Shown here: one piece after another, positions 24,592-36,383 of the stretch
Layout of the letters: each line of letters begins with the position of its first letter
Numbering within the stretch: the first letter of the stretch is position 1
Position numbers and translations under genes: made by a program
Source of the DNA: Raphanus sativus
Taxonomy: Eukaryota; Streptophyta; Magnoliopsida; Brassicales; Brassicaceae
Assembly: GCF_000801105.2 (NCBI RefSeq)
Contig: NC_079518.1
Location: 9,494,106-9,558,105 of the forward strand
Length of the DNA: 64,000 bases
Reading direction: 5' to 3'
Notes under the pieces: model-generated
Databases searched by the model: none
The model's input: only the letters and a program-made list of their open reading frames with translations
Told to the model about the DNA's origin: nothing

Positions 24592-26635
24592 TCAATCAAT
24601 GGCAATGATCAAGAACCCAACAGACACATACATGAGGAAGACCGGGTAAAGTGCGAGAGCCTTTCTTCTTGGGTTCACGGCTGCGCTCATGAAAGGATAA
24701 GCGGCCCACGAGCTCCAGGCAAGAGTCACAGTGACTACGATCATTTTGAGTATAACGTTGTCCTTCAACATGCAGATCACTGCTCCAACGTCCAGTGGGA
24801 ACAGACAGTAGCCCAAAAGGCTTAGACTTTGGAAGAAGATTATATGTCCCCCCTGTATATATTGCAGCATATTGTTAAGGACAGTGAAAACGAGAAGTTC
24901 AAAAACCAAAACTTCGGCTGTATTACTAGATGAATCAGATGAGTACTTACCAGGAGCAGCACATTTAGTGTGAGGATCACTGCTCCAGCTGCAAGTAGTG
25001 CAAATGCCACTGCAAACACTTCGGACTGAAGATTACAGAGGAAAAGAATAAGATCAAATGCAGTAAACAATGAACGGTTCGTTCGTCTAACAGATGTACA
25101 TAGGTAATGCTGTATGACTTTAGGGACTCAAGCCCGGGATGAAAAATGCAAAGAAAAGACGATTTTAGATCGAAATGAAACACAGATGTGGCTTATATCC
25201 ATATGACTAAAAGATTATAAGTTTACACATTGACAAAAGCAAGCAAAGATATATGACGCCTATATCAAATGCATTCAAACACAACAAAAAGAACAAAACA
25301 GACTTCTTCTAATCTATTGATTTCACATTTTCTTACTCAGTATAAATGTCACTACAGAAACCATTTTCAAGCAGGAATATCTGAAAAACCGACCACAACC
25401 ATCGTTTTCCCCACATAAGCTTACGAAACTACAACACTTAAAAGGTTAGTTTTTGACAATATGGTTAATTCTATACCGGATCCTAGACATAAAATGCTGG
25501 AAAGGCAAGACAAGGGAGAGCGATGAAACTCAAAATTACAAGCAAGAGAGCACAATATGCGTTGGTTCTTGCTCACTGAATCAGCTCTACGTGTCAAAAC
25601 CAAAACCTGACAGCAGTGCAGTGTCTATGGATTCCTTAGCCTAAGAAATCAAAACTAGGAGCAATGCCACTAGAAGCATCATTCGAGAGAAACTCTCAAG
25701 TCTCAATCCAGAAAGATGTCACCTATAACATGACTTCAAAAAGGTTTCATGATTCCATTGTAACAAACCATCGGTTTATGGTAGACAGTCCACAACCATC
25801 GTTTTGGCCACATAAGCTTACGTGACTACAACATTTAGTATTGAACTTTACAATATGGTTAATGATGCGCAATATCGGATCATAGACATCAAATGCTGCT
25901 CAGGCAAGAGAGTAGAGAGCCATGAAAACTCAAAACTACAAGTAAGAGAGCACCACATTGTGCTGTTTACTGTTCACCGAATCAGAGTTCTCTGTGTTTA
26001 ATCAAAAGCTAAAACAGCAATGCAGTGTCTAGGGATTTGCCTTAGCAAAATCACGCCAAGATGCCACCTTTACCGATAAGGGCACTTTTAAAGCTAAGCT
26101 TTTTGATTTTTACCTTCTTGACGGAGGCAGACCAGGAAAGCGTAAGGCCCAAGAAAACGATGAAGAAAAAGGGACCCCACAGATCCCAATCCCTAAGGGC
26201 CTTGCCCGGATCCTCCCTATTCGGATTCGGAAACACCACCAGCTTCAGATTACTCACGATCCGACACAGATCCCTCTTCACCGTATCCCACACCGGCTCC
26301 GTCAACGTGTTCGGCGGAGATCCGAATCCCGTGGTCTTCGAGCCTTCCGAGCTTCCGAAGTTAACTGAAGGCGGAAGCGACGGAGGGGCTGGGACGGGCG
26401 TCACTTTCTGGGAGGCGGAGGAGGAGGAAGACGGCGGAGGCGGGGGGAGATTGGATTGGACGAAAGGAGAGGAGGAGGAGGAGACGGGTATGGAGGGACG
26501 GGTGGGGCTGGGTGGACGAGCTGGGAGGACGGTTCCGGGACCTGATTGGAATCCGCCGCCGTTCATCATGTTCTCGATCTCGTCGATGTCTGATTGGGAC
26601 GACTGGTAAAGCGGAATCGTGTCGTTGTGAGACAT
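24592..26635 (-). CDS. YIP4b: YIP4b, Yip1-domain integral membrane protein
   Basis: Three exons (26114-26635, 24951-25025, 24592-24852) give 285 residues. The N-terminal 120 residues are a Pro/Ser-rich cytosolic region starting [18 protein letters not shown]. Five membrane segments follow: [67 protein letters not shown] and [16 protein letters not shown] at the end. Yip1-family proteins reside in the ER-Golgi-TGN and bind Rab GTPases; the Arabidopsis YIP4 pair works with ECHIDNA at the TGN in secretion of cell-wall material and cell elongation (established knowledge). Intron 1 is about 1.09 kb and contains an internal direct duplication. The gene lies before XTH24 as in Arabidopsis. It looks intact. 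Confidence 0.93.
25393..26043. repeat. About 250-bp direct duplication inside YIP4b intron 1
   Basis: Copy 1 (about 25393-25645) and copy 2 (about 25791-26045) share CCACAACCATCGTTTT, CACATAAGCTTACG, ACAATATGGTTAAT, GCAAGAGAGCAC and GCAGTGTCTA in the same order, with roughly 75-80% identity by eye. They are separated by about 140 bp. The end of copy 2 adjoins exon 1. Confidence 0.8.
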
Positions 26636-27532
26636 TCTTGAGATTGGTTAGGTTTCGCCGGAGCTTTTTTTTGATGTCGGTGAAGAGGTTTGAATCAGAT
26701 CTGACGTTGAAGCGAGAGTATTAATTAATTACTAAAAGGAAGGTACCTGCGAAAACGACACCGTGTGAGGATGCGACGTCGTTTGCTTGATTATGTGTTG
26801 ATTCAACTCTTGATGGGATTTTTAAGTAAGTTTGCAAATTATATATGACTTGTTATTGTTATTAAATCTTAAAGTTAGAAGATCTATTATCAAATCTCAT
26901 TATATGTAATCATGTGATAAAGATATATATGTTGATAGAAAAATCAATATTGGTATATTTTTGTAATATTTGTAATTTTTGATGAATTCTTTACTATTTC
27001 CGTTTTGAAATTGTAGTTTTTTACCATGTTTTACACATATTAATATCAAATTATATTTTTATTATAAATATATTTTAATCATCAATTTACAATAAATTTA
27101 AATTAATGGTAATTGAATAAACATAATTATTTATTTAAAATTATCTTTAAAAATGGAAGGAGTAATAAACAAAATTTGATTAGTTTTTATATTGAGATTT
27201 TTTCAGTCATTGCATTTTGAGATGCATTTAACACGTTTCACGTAGTGTTTACAATATAAGTGAAGCAAATCATCATTTTTATGTACAGTATATAAAAGAA
27301 CTATCATTTTCATAGAAGATTTTTTTTTTTTGAACATTGAGATATTTTTCTTACACAAACGACATATCTTACATAAGTAGACACACCCTTTGCTTTATTG
27401 CACAAAGATATACATTCACAAGAATCAAGAATCAAACACAAAAAGAAGTAACAGAGCATTCACATAGAAGAAAAAGAAAGCAGAGGAACATAGAGAATAT
27501 ATGTATATATATATATAGAATGGTTTTAAAGT
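26636..27532. other. YIP4b promoter/leader, then AT-rich spacer to XTH24
   Basis: The first 150 bp are the probable leader of YIP4b. The rest is AT-rich. 27340-27532 is probably the 3' UTR of XTH24. No other feature recognised. Confidence 0.5.
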
Positions 27533-28763
27533 CTATGCGCTTGTTGCACATTCCCGAGGGATTCCCTGTGGGAACCTCTTACTATCCGTACAATAATTGT
27601 AGATCATGTAATTCTTCTGGACCCACCTGAGCCTAGTTTGGCTCGTCGAATCCATTTGTTGAGTGTACCAATTAGAGGTTGGTCTCGTCGAGCTACAAGA
27701 CGACCTTCCGTTGGCATGAATACACCCATCACACTTAATTTCCCTGTAAGAAGCCACGAAAGGAGCTTTGGACCAATCTGTTTTAACCAGACCGCCTCTA
27801 GTTGCCCAATCATCTGCGTTCCATAAACTCGCGTACATTCTCATCGGCTTGCTCTTTGGAAACAAAACACCGAGCGGCTCAGAGTTCTTGAACTCTCTAA
27901 TCGGTGTATTATCGACGGTCCATCTGAGCAAAAGAAAGAAAATATACAGAACATATCAGATAATAAAGTGTTGACCCTTTAAGCTTTAAACAATTTATTA
28001 AGAATTTTAGTATTTTTTTTAAAAACGATTTAAGGACTTATCTTCATATATATTGTCTAAAAAATTGGGGCGCAATGCTAATGCTTCATTTAGCTATGTT
28101 TATTAGGATCGGTTTGGGGGATGCGGATAAAAAACATAAATAAACCCTAATTAGGGTGTCATTGAGTCATACTTGCGTAGGAAGAAAGGTGGGATTTTTT
28201 ACTTACATGATTCTTTGAGGGTTCCAGAGGATTGAGTAAGTGTGGAAGTTTGCGGTTGGGTCAAACCAGAGATGGAACTGTTGTTCTTTGTCACCTTTAC
28301 CTTGAGTGTAAACATTAGTATGTAAAGTATAAGGATCTCCACTCATATTACCTAAGAACTCAAAATCAATCTCATCCCAAGCTGATCCTTCTGACTTCAG
28401 CTGCAAGTTAGATAAACAAACACACAATTATCAAGATAACCTCTTCAAAATAATCAATCTAAATCACATAAAAAAACAATCCTAGGTTAAGTTACTTACG
28501 TAGAAAGTTGTTACTGTTCCTGCCGAGTTACCGGGAACTAGCTTAATCTGCATATCGATCTTTCCGAACAAATACTCTGCTTTGGACTGAAAACCAGAAC
28601 CAGAGGCCTTGTCTAAGATGAGAGTAAGAAGCTGGCCGTTGTTGAGTATCTTCCCACGGCCGTTTCCCCATGCTACGTTGACGTCGCTGTTGAAGTCAGC
28701 TGCCGAGGCTGAAAACGCAGCCGCGAGTAGAGCTGAGAAGAAGTATATTTTGAAAGAAGACAT
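27533..28763 (-). CDS. XTH24: Xyloglucan endotransglucosylase/hydrolase 24 (MERI5-type)
   Basis: Three exons (28500-28763, 28207-28400, 27533-27923) give 282 residues. A signal peptide ([21 protein letters not shown]) targets it to the wall. The GH16 catalytic motif [10 protein letters not shown] spans residues 96-105 (nucleophile Glu98, acid/base Glu102), followed by the NMS N-glycosylation site typical of XTHs. The C-terminal XET extension carries paired Cys residues and ends PRECATSA. The enzyme cuts and rejoins xyloglucan chains during wall expansion. Sequence and position next to YIP4b match Arabidopsis XTH24 as I recall. A TATA box lies about 60 bp upstream. A second XTH gene lies 11 kb further on; the Copia and Helitron insertions lie between them. 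Confidence 0.93.
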
Positions 28764-28820
28764 CTTTGTGTGTGCGTGTGTTTGGTGAGGAATGTGAGGA
28801 AGAGATAAAAGCGAAGATCG

Positions 28821-28829
28821 TATATATAG
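28821..28829 (-). promoter_or_regulatory. TATA box of XTH24
   Basis: The minus strand reads CTATATATA 58 bp upstream of the ATG, so the 5' UTR would be only about 30 bp. Confidence 0.7.
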
Positions 28830-29340
28830 TGGGAGGAGAAGTAATAATAAAGAGTACTTAATAAAATAAATGAGAAGAGAGTGGGTGAACAAAATGAGGC
28901 TCATATCAAGACATTGCAATATTGCATGCAAGATGTATCACAGCTGGAGTCTTGAGTACCTCCATCATTTGGTAAACATATTATTTTACCATCCTTTAAA
29001 TTTTTATATAGAGATAATGAAGTTTTTTTTTGGAAAATAGAATAAGTTATATTCATTATCAACATGGGCACATCGTTAGATATAAATTATCTATTTTATT
29101 TTACTTCTTATATAGAAAACTGATATAAACTTTTCTTTGGGTTAAAACTTTTTACTGAGGAAATTAAGTAATAGTTTGCTATATAATTGGTGCATGCTTT
29201 GTATATATGTATATTATAAACTGCACAAGATTACCAAAATCAAATGTTTTAGTACATCCTAAATCACTACGTAGAGGCCTATATGAGAGACAAAAATAAG
29301 GGGTCTAGAGGAACATTACGTGTGAAATTGTTCGACTTCA

Positions 29341-29393
29341 AATTCCCAAACTATAGTTTTTTTTTTTTTTTGAAAAATTCCCAAACTATAGTT
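29341..29393 (-). repeat. Micro-insertion 4: poly(T) unit with 18-bp flanking duplication
   Basis: AATTCCCAAACTATAGTT occurs at 29341-29358 and 29376-29393. The 17-base insert is a T-run then GAAA; the minus strand reads TTTC plus A-run. Confidence 0.85.
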
Positions 29394-30357
29394 GAAATTT
29401 GAGGAGAATATTTCTTTTATATAACCTTTTCCTTTTTGTTTTGTTTCAGAGTTTGTATGTATCCAATTATTGAGGCGTAACTGGACCATGTTTCTGGAAT
29501 AAAACAACTTGCTTTGACTCTCAAGTCGAACTTTTCTACATGCATTCAACATCAAGCTTTTTAATCGTACATATTTTTTTGGCAGCCCATATATATTGTT
29601 ATGATGTGATTAAAAAACTATATTGGCATTGTGTGATTTGAGGAGTAGAAGCAACGAAGAAAAGTAAGAGTTTAGTTGTATGGGTTAAAGATCTGATTGC
29701 GTCAACGAAGGTGCAAGTAGGAGAATAGACACGCTCTATTTTTCTCTCTTTTTAAACAAAAAGGACAATACCAATTTCTTTTGGTTGGTCACTAATTAAT
29801 GAAGGGACTAAATAAAGATGTTCCATTGCAACAAATAAATAAAAATTCTGAACTTTTATAAAATAAAATGAGAAAGTGAGATGCACTGTCATATACTCAT
29901 ATTACATATTTATTTATTATTTTATAAAGGGACAAAAAGAACATTTTACATAAAATATATATAATACTTTAATAATACTCTCTATATAATTACGTAATTA
30001 CATTTTTATGGTTATGAATGTTAATTTTTCCAGAATTAAATCAAGGAAACCACAAATAAACTAAATTTAAGGTTACGTGAGGACAACTACTGATATTTAT
30101 TGGAAATGACTAAGAATAGCGGTCCAAACTCGAATGCTATTTTCTTCAAGCACCAAAGCTGTTTTCATCCTCATCTGTTCGTTTAAAGGAACCAGCAACG
30201 ATCAGTATCGCAATTGTTTTTGCTAATTTTGTCTTCTGTTTTCATGCCAAAAGTACTAATAAATGGTCATTTCCAAAATTTCATATTGAATTTTCATATA
30301 ATTGCCAACTAATTTCATAAACTATAGGTTATCTATCGACTAATATAATTTGTTACC

Positions 30358-30396
30358 AAACAATTTGTTTTAGTCAAAAAAAAAAAAACAATTTGT
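30358..30396 (+). repeat. Micro-insertion 5: poly(A) unit with 11-bp flanking duplication
   Basis: AAACAATTTGT occurs at 30358-30368 and 30386-30396. The 17-base insert reads TTTAGTC followed by an A-run. It is the only clear plus-orientation case. Confidence 0.75.
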
Positions 30397-31077
30397 ATCC
30401 AACTCTAAGACAACATCATATCCTGTTTATTTATTTATTTATTATATTGATACTTGAGATTGAATGTCAAGTTCCTCACATAATAGAACCATAGCTTAAA
30501 ATTCTTTAAAAGAAAGCATGATATACGAACTCCACTAATCAAAAGTATTTGTAGAAAAAAACTCCACTAATAAAATAGTAACGTTTGTCAAACAAATTCA
30601 ATTCATTATTAGACTGACATGATTTGAGTTTAGTGCACAAGACAGCTTGATTTTAATAATAGTATATATACTTTTGAGTTTTGAGTAAGTAATAGTATGG
30701 ACCATCCGACCATAAGAACTAAGATGGGGTGGCTACGTAACTAAAGCTATATACACATATGAATAGGAATCATTGGATGAGATATGGAAATTTTGATTTG
30801 GACTGCCTAACCAAACATCAACTTGGTCCCACTGAACTTTATAGCTGTGTCATTATGAAATTAATTTCTAAGTGTGATGGCTCATCAGAATTCTTAATCA
30901 GGGGCCTAATCTTACTGTTAATTCAGTTCACCATATAATTCATTTTAACAAACCCATAACTCGGACAGCTATGTATGGTCTTGTCAATTCCGGTCCTATT
31001 TATCACCACCATTACATGTTTAAACGTTTAGATGTTTTGGTCAAAGAAGATGAGACTAATGAGTGATGACTGATGAT

Positions 31078-31621
31078 AGGGATGGACACGAATCATATAT
31101 CCGAGATTATGGAGATATTCGTAATCCGGTCCGAATAATCAATTATCTGATCCGATTCGATTCACTATCATTTAGATATTTTGTGTATCGAATATCCAAA
31201 AAAATTTAGATTTTTGATCGGATATCCGATTAGACTCGTAAAAATAAATAAATAATAAATAAATAAAAACCAAAATAATATAAAATTAAAATAATTTATT
31301 GCAAAAATAATTTATTTACTTTTAAAAATTATAATAACTAACATAATAAATTTAGTAAATAAAAATACTTCAAAAGTTATCTGAAATATAATATATGTAT
31401 AACTTATATATATAAATCTTTAAATATATGTATTTATATGCATATAACAGATCGGATCAGATATTTGTTCCTAAAAATATTAGTATTTGTGATTTACTTT
31501 ATTTCTTATAGATATTCCATTATAGTATTTGATTTGCCTCGTCGAATTATAGAGATTTAAATTTTTGATCGAAATGGATAACGAATAGAATAAAAATTTA
31601 CTGATATTTTGTGAAGCCCTG
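31078..31621. mobile_element. Degenerate hAT-like MITE rich in CGGATATCCGA words
   Basis: The ends read AGGGATGGACACGAAT and, inverted, CAGGGCTTCACAAAAT. They are flanked by TGATGAT at 31071-31077 and 31623-31629 (7 of 8 bases of a hAT-size duplication). The interior has scattered GGATATCCGA and GATCGGAT words around an AT-rich core. Confidence 0.5.
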
Positions 31622-31799
31622 GTGATGATAATGCATTCGTCAATGCATGCAAAGTTATAGAAAGTTATAGAAGACAGAGTGTAGTCTCACGACTCTCACC
31701 ATATAACCACACAATTATTTAGAACCATTCATCGACATTTGTTACAGAACACACTGTGTGGCCTAACCAAATATCCTCGTTATTTTTTCCTAGATCGAT

Positions 31800-31912
31800 G
31801 GGCTGAGAGAAGTTTTTTTGGTTCAGTGGTCTAAATAAAAGTTCAATAATATTTCTACACCATAATATATGTTCAAATTCCAAAAATGCAAATTATGCAG
31901 ATCATTGAGGAA
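31800..31912 (+). other. tRNA-derived SINE-like head, interrupted by the Copia element
   Basis: TGGTTCAGTGGTCTAA (about 31828) resembles a pol III A box and TGTTCAAATTCC (about 31870) resembles a B box, about 40 bp apart. The Copia insertion begins at 31918. No defined end is seen, so it is a weak call. Confidence 0.25.
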
Positions 31913-31917
31913 GATAT

Positions 31918-32046
31918 TGTTAAGGAAATATGAGATACTTTAGTCCTTACTTGTAATTACTAAATACTTGTCTTATACCTACGTACATCCTTTGTATAAA
32001 TACTCTTTGTATACCTAATAACAATGTATTGAGCCTTCTCTCTATA
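31918..32046 (+). repeat. 5' LTR of the Copia element
   Basis: 129 bp, starts TG but ends TA rather than CA. It contains TATAAATACT (about 31995), a probable TATA box for the element. Confidence 0.95.
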
Positions 32047-32119
32047 TGGTATCAGAGCCACCTACATCTAACTAAGCCGCCTCTTTTCTATTTTTCAAAA
32101 ACCTTCATCGAGCATCACC

Positions 32120-35100
32120 ATGTCTGGTAGCTCCAGTACCTCTCCGGCTCTTCATAACGAGACCATTACTGTCTCCAATACCACCACTCTTCTCAACCTT
32201 AACATGACAAATGTTACCAAGCTTACCAGCTCCAACTTTCTCATGTGGAGTAGACAAGTCCTTGCTCTTCTTGATGGATATGATCTGGCTAGCTTCATTG
32301 ATGGATCTGGAGTTGTTCCTGCCGTCACCATTACCGCTGCTGATGGATCACTTCAAACAAACCCCTCCTACACCTTGTGGAAGCGCCAAGATCGATTGAT
32401 CTACAGTTCCCTTCTTGGAGCAATCACTGTGACCTTGCAGCCGATTCTCTCCACTGCAACAACAGCTGCAGAAATCTGGAGTACTCTCCAAGCAACCTAT
32501 GCGAAGCCAAGTCGTGGTCATGTTCAGCAGATCAGGAACCAGCTTCGCTCCTGGAAGAAAGGTGTTAAACCTATTGATGAGTACTATCAAGGACTCACCA
32601 CTCGCTTTGATGAACTGGCCTTGCTTGGCAAGCCTCTTGATGCTGAAGATCAAATTGAACACATTCTTAATGGACTCCCGGACGATTACAAGACTGTTGC
32701 AGATCAAATCGAAGGGCGTGATACTCCTCCATCTCTCACTGAGATCCATGAAAAACTTCTTAACCACGAAGCCAAGCTTCAACTCACTTCCGTTGCTGCC
32801 TCCCCTGCTCCTGTTTCGGCCAACCTCACGAACTACAAGGGCCCAGCTCACAACAACCGCAATCACAGTAATGCCTATCGTCGTGGAGGCTATCGTGGAG
32901 GTTACTCTCAGCACCAGCAACCGTTGAACTTGAACTCTCAACAATCTCAGCCTCGTGGTGGTGGTGGTGGCTATCAAGGGAAGTGTCAAATTTGTAGTCT
33001 CTTTGGACACAGTGCTCGACGCTGTCCCCAACTTCATGGTGGAAACTTGGCTTATATGAATCCGCAACAGATGACTCCCCCCTCCACCTCTTGGCAGCCA
33101 CGGGCTAATGTAGCTCAAACATCAGTTTACAATCCTAATGCGTGGCTTCTTGATAGTGGTGCTACACATCACCTTACCTCAGACCTCAATAACTTGGCAC
33201 TACATCAACCATATGGTGGTGGTGAAGAAGTTGCCATAGCTGATGGTTCAGGTTTAAGTATCACTCATACTGGCTCTGCTTCTTTACTAACGCCATCTAA
33301 GCCTCTGCAATTGCAAGATGTTCTATGTGTGCCGCGTGTGAACAAGAACTTGATCTCAGTTTATAGATTATGTAATGCTAATCAAGTCTCTGTGGAATTC
33401 TTTCCTTCTTGTTTTCAGGTGAAGGATCTCACAACGGGAATCCGGTTGCTTCAAGGACACACGAAGGGTGACTTGTATGAATGGCCTCTCTCTGTTCCCA
33501 AACCGTCCGCTTCTCATGCCTCTTACCCTGATACCAAAACCACTATCTTTCACTGGCACCAGAGATTAGGCCACCCTTCTTCTGCTACCCTCAAATCGAT
33601 TGTTTCAAATTTTTCTCTGCCATGTTTCAATAAAACTTCAAATGTTTCTCCTTGCAATGATTGCCTCCTTAATAAGACCCAAAAGCTTCCTTTTCATCAA
33701 AGTACTATTGTTTCAACTCATCCTCTTGAATATGTCTTCTCTGATGTATGGCAATCACCAATACCTTCCACTGAAAACTACAAATACTATCTTGTTTTAG
33801 TAGATCATTTTACTCGTTATACATGGCTCTTCCCTCTCACTGCAAAATCTCAAGTCAAAGAGATCTTCCTAACCTTTAAACCCTTAGCTGAAACCAAGTT
33901 CCAAACCAAACTTCGCAACCTATACACTGATAATGGTGGAGAGTTCATAGCTCTCCGCCACTTTCTTTCCACTCATGGAATCTCTCATCTTACAACCCCC
34001 CCTCACACTCCTGAACACAATGGTCTGTCAGAAAGAAAACACAGACATGTTGTTGAGACTGGTTTATCTCTCCTGTCCAAAGCCGATATGCCTCTTACCC
34101 ATTGGCCATCAGCATTTGCTACGGCTGTCTTCCTCATAAATAGACTTCCAACCCCTGTTCTATCCAACATCTCTCCCTATCAAAAGCTCTTTGGCATCTT
34201 GCCTAACTACCATAAACTGAGAACTTATGGATGCCTTTGCTATCCATGGTTAAGACCATATGCACCCAATAAGCTAGAACATCGTTCCTCCCCTTGTGTC
34301 TTTGTTGGATATTCTCTCACCCAAAGTGCCTACCAGTGTCTAGAACCAGTCTCAGGTCGTGTCTATATATCCCGCCATGTCAGGTTCAATGAAACCCAAT
34401 TTCCTTTTGTTCAGCTTACCAAACCACCCTCTGTTCCCTCCGACTCTGTTCCCCCATCTTCGTTTCCTCCCTTTACAACCGTTCCTGTGTCTCCGTCGTT
34501 CATACAGTCGCCCACTGTGTCTCTGGACGACCAAAGTTCCACTAGTGGTTCCTCACCACAACCGTCGCAAATGTCATCTGGTAGTGCTACACCGACTGCG
34601 ACATCGACACCAGCTTCCGTGTCTCCGCCTACTCTGTCTCCTGAACCTGCATCTCCTGCTCACGCTTCTCCTGCGCCAGCTGTCGTACTGGAACCACAAC
34701 CAGTACCGGCACCACAGCCTGTACCGGAACCACAGCCAGAAGCACCGCGACACTCTATGACTACACGGTCTCGGAACAACATTGTTAAACCGGCTACGAG
34801 GTATAATCTTACTGCCACTGTTCAATGTGATCCACACTGGATACCCTCGACTTGGCAGCAGGCAATCAAACACGAGCATTGGAGGAAAGCTATGAGTTCT
34901 GAATTTAACTCCACTACAGAGAACCATACGTGGGACCTTGAAGCAGTTGCAGAGACGATGAATATCGTCGGTTGCCGTTGGGTATTTACGATAAAATACA
35001 AACCTGATGGGAGTATTGACAAATATAAGGCTCGTATTGTGGCAAAAGGGTTTCATCAACAGCTTGGAATCGATTACACCGATACCTTCAGCCCAGTCAT

Positions 35101-36376
35101 CAAGGCAACTACGATTCAGATAGTTTTGGGCATCGCGGTTAACAATGACTGGCCAATTCGCCAGATTGATGTCAATACAGCTTTCCTGCAGGGACACCTG
35201 AATGAAGAAGTATTCATGTCTCAGCCACCAGGTTTTGTTGATCCTAATCGTCCTACGCACGTTTGCCGTCTACGGAAAGCCATTTATGGCTTGAAACAGG
35301 CTCCACGGGCCTGGTACTCTGAGCTTAAATCCTTCCTGCTCTCCTCTGGTTTTCACAACTCCGTCTCTGATACTTCGCTCTTTATCCTCAAGTATCAAGG
35401 GAAGTTCATCTATGTTCTTGTTTATGTAGATGATATTTTGGTTACAGGAAGTGATTCTCAGTTGGTTCAACAAGTCATTGAGAGCCTTGCTACTCGCTTT
35501 TCTATCAAGGACATGGGAAATCTAAGTTACTTCTTGGGTATTGAAACCATAAGAACAACTCATGGTCTTCACTTGATGCAGCGCAAGTACATTACAGATC
35601 TTCTTCTCAAGGCAAACATGCTTCACGCTAAACCAGTCGCCACCCCTCTCCCGACGCATCCGAAGCTTACTTTGAACTCTGGATCGGTGCTACCTGATCC
35701 TCATGAATACAGAAAGCTTGTTGGTAGTTTGCAATATCTGGCACTAACTCGCCCTGATATATCATATGCAGTCAACCGCTTATCTCAGTTCATGCATCAA
35801 CCGACGACAGATCATTGGCAAGCTCTTAAAAGAGTTCTTCGATATCTCTCTGGCACCTTATCACATGGAATCTTTTTGCGCAAGCAGGCTACTACTACTC
35901 TTCATGCATATTCAGATGCTGATTGGGCGGGTGACTCTGACGACTATGTCTCTACCAATGGATATATTGTCTACATTGGTTCGCACCCTGTCTCTTGGAC
36001 GTCTAAAAAGCAGAAAGGTGTGGCTCGTTCTTCGACCGAAGCCGAGTATCGTGCTGTCGCCAACACAGCTTCTGAGCTTCGTTGGATTTGTTCTCTTCTC
36101 ACTGAGCTCGGGATTAAGATTCCAACCACACCTACAGTATACTGCGACAACATTGGAGCCACATACTTATGTGCTAACCCGGTGTTTCACTCACGAATGA
36201 AACATATAGCTATCGACTTTCACTTTGTTCGTGGTCAGATACAAACTGGCGTGTTACGTGTTGTCCACGTCTTGACGAAAGATCAACTTGCAGATGGCTT
36301 TACGAAGCCTTTGGCACGAGCACCGTTTCAGAGCATCAGGAGCAAGATTGGTGTTTCGCAAGCACCACCATTTTGA
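32120..36376 (+). CDS. Copia gag-pol polyprotein, intact
   Basis: 1418 residues without a stop. In order: Gag; a CCHC zinc knuckle CQICSLFGHSARRC near 290; aspartic protease with WLLDSGATHHLTSD near 343; the integrase HHCC finger (HWHQRLGH near 477, CNDC near 512); the integrase core with Asp in FSDVW, Asp in YTDNGGEF and Glu in PEHNGLSE (about 541-632); a Pro/Ser-rich spacer; reverse transcriptase with YKARIVAKGF and the catalytic YVDDILV near 1100; and RNase H with SDADWAGD near 1265 and SSTEAEYRA near 1302. Integrase before reverse transcriptase is the Copia order. All catalytic signatures are present, so the copy could be autonomous. The ATG at 32120 is in a good context and 73 bp past the 5' LTR. 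It is the newest insertion I can date here. Confidence 0.97.
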   Translation: MSGSSSTSPALHNETITVSNTTTLLNLNMTNVTKLTSSNFLMWSRQVLALLDGYDLASFIDGSGVVPAVTITAADGSLQTNPSYTLWKRQDRLIYSSLLGAITVTLQPILSTATTAAEIWSTLQATYAKPSRGHVQQIRNQLRSWKKGVKPIDEYYQGLTTRFDELALLGKPLDAEDQIEHILNGLPDDYKTVADQIEGRDTPPSLTEIHEKLLNHEAKLQLTSVAASPAPVSANLTNYKGPAHNNRNHSNAYRRGGYRGGYSQHQQPLNLNSQQSQPRGGGGGYQGKCQICSLFGHSARRCPQLHGGNLAYMNPQQMTPPSTSWQPRANVAQTSVYNPNAWLLDSGATHHLTSDLNNLALHQPYGGGEEVAIADGSGLSITHTGSASLLTPSKPLQLQDVLCVPRVNKNLISVYRLCNANQVSVEFFPSCFQVKDLTTGIRLLQGHTKGDLYEWPLSVPKPSASHASYPDTKTTIFHWHQRLGHPSSATLKSIVSNFSLPCFNKTSNVSPCNDCLLNKTQKLPFHQSTIVSTHPLEYVFSDVWQSPIPSTENYKYYLVLVDHFTRYTWLFPLTAKSQVKEIFLTFKPLAETKFQTKLRNLYTDNGGEFIALRHFLSTHGISHLTTPPHTPEHNGLSERKHRHVVETGLSLLSKADMPLTHWPSAFATAVFLINRLPTPVLSNISPYQKLFGILPNYHKLRTYGCLCYPWLRPYAPNKLEHRSSPCVFVGYSLTQSAYQCLEPVSGRVYISRHVRFNETQFPFVQLTKPPSVPSDSVPPSSFPPFTTVPVSPSFIQSPTVSLDDQSSTSGSSPQPSQMSSGSATPTATSTPASVSPPTLSPEPASPAHASPAPAVVLEPQPVPAPQPVPEPQPEAPRHSMTTRSRNNIVKPATRYNLTATVQCDPHWIPSTWQQAIKHEHWRKAMSSEFNSTTENHTWDLEAVAETMNIVGCRWVFTIKYKPDGSIDKYKARIVAKGFHQQLGIDYTDTFSPVIKATTIQIVLGIAVNNDWPIRQIDVNTAFLQGHLNEEVFMSQPPGFVDPNRPTHVCRLRKAIYGLKQAPRAWYSELKSFLLSSGFHNSVSDTSLFILKYQGKFIYVLVYVDDILVTGSDSQLVQQVIESLATRFSIKDMGNLSYFLGIETIRTTHGLHLMQRKYITDLLLKANMLHAKPVATPLPTHPKLTLNSGSVLPDPHEYRKLVGSLQYLALTRPDISYAVNRLSQFMHQPTTDHWQALKRVLRYLSGTLSHGIFLRKQATTTLHAYSDADWAGDSDDYVSTNGYIVYIGSHPVSWTSKKQKGVARSSTEAEYRAVANTASELRWICSLLTELGIKIPTTPTVYCDNIGATYLCANPVFHSRMKHIAIDFHFVRGQIQTGVLRVVHVLTKDQLADGFTKPLARAPFQSIRSKIGVSQAPPF

Positions 36377-36383
36377 GGGGGCG

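Larger units (their letters stand above)
28830..31077. other. AT-rich spacer with transposon debris, no gene
   Basis: This includes the XTH24 promoter at its left end, and micro-insertions 4 and 5. No other clean element or ORF is recognised. Confidence 0.55.

Noticed and set aside
26061..26609. 182-codon plus-strand ORF opposite YIP4b exon 1
   Set aside because: It mirrors the Pro/Ser-rich coding sequence of YIP4b, whose frame continues through conserved membrane segments in later exons.
27309..27335. T-run followed by GAACATT as another micro-insertion
   Set aside because: No flanking direct repeat is visible.
32348..35260. Minus-strand ORFs of up to 256 codons in the Copia element
   Set aside because: They are antisense to an intact gag-pol frame with all catalytic motifs.
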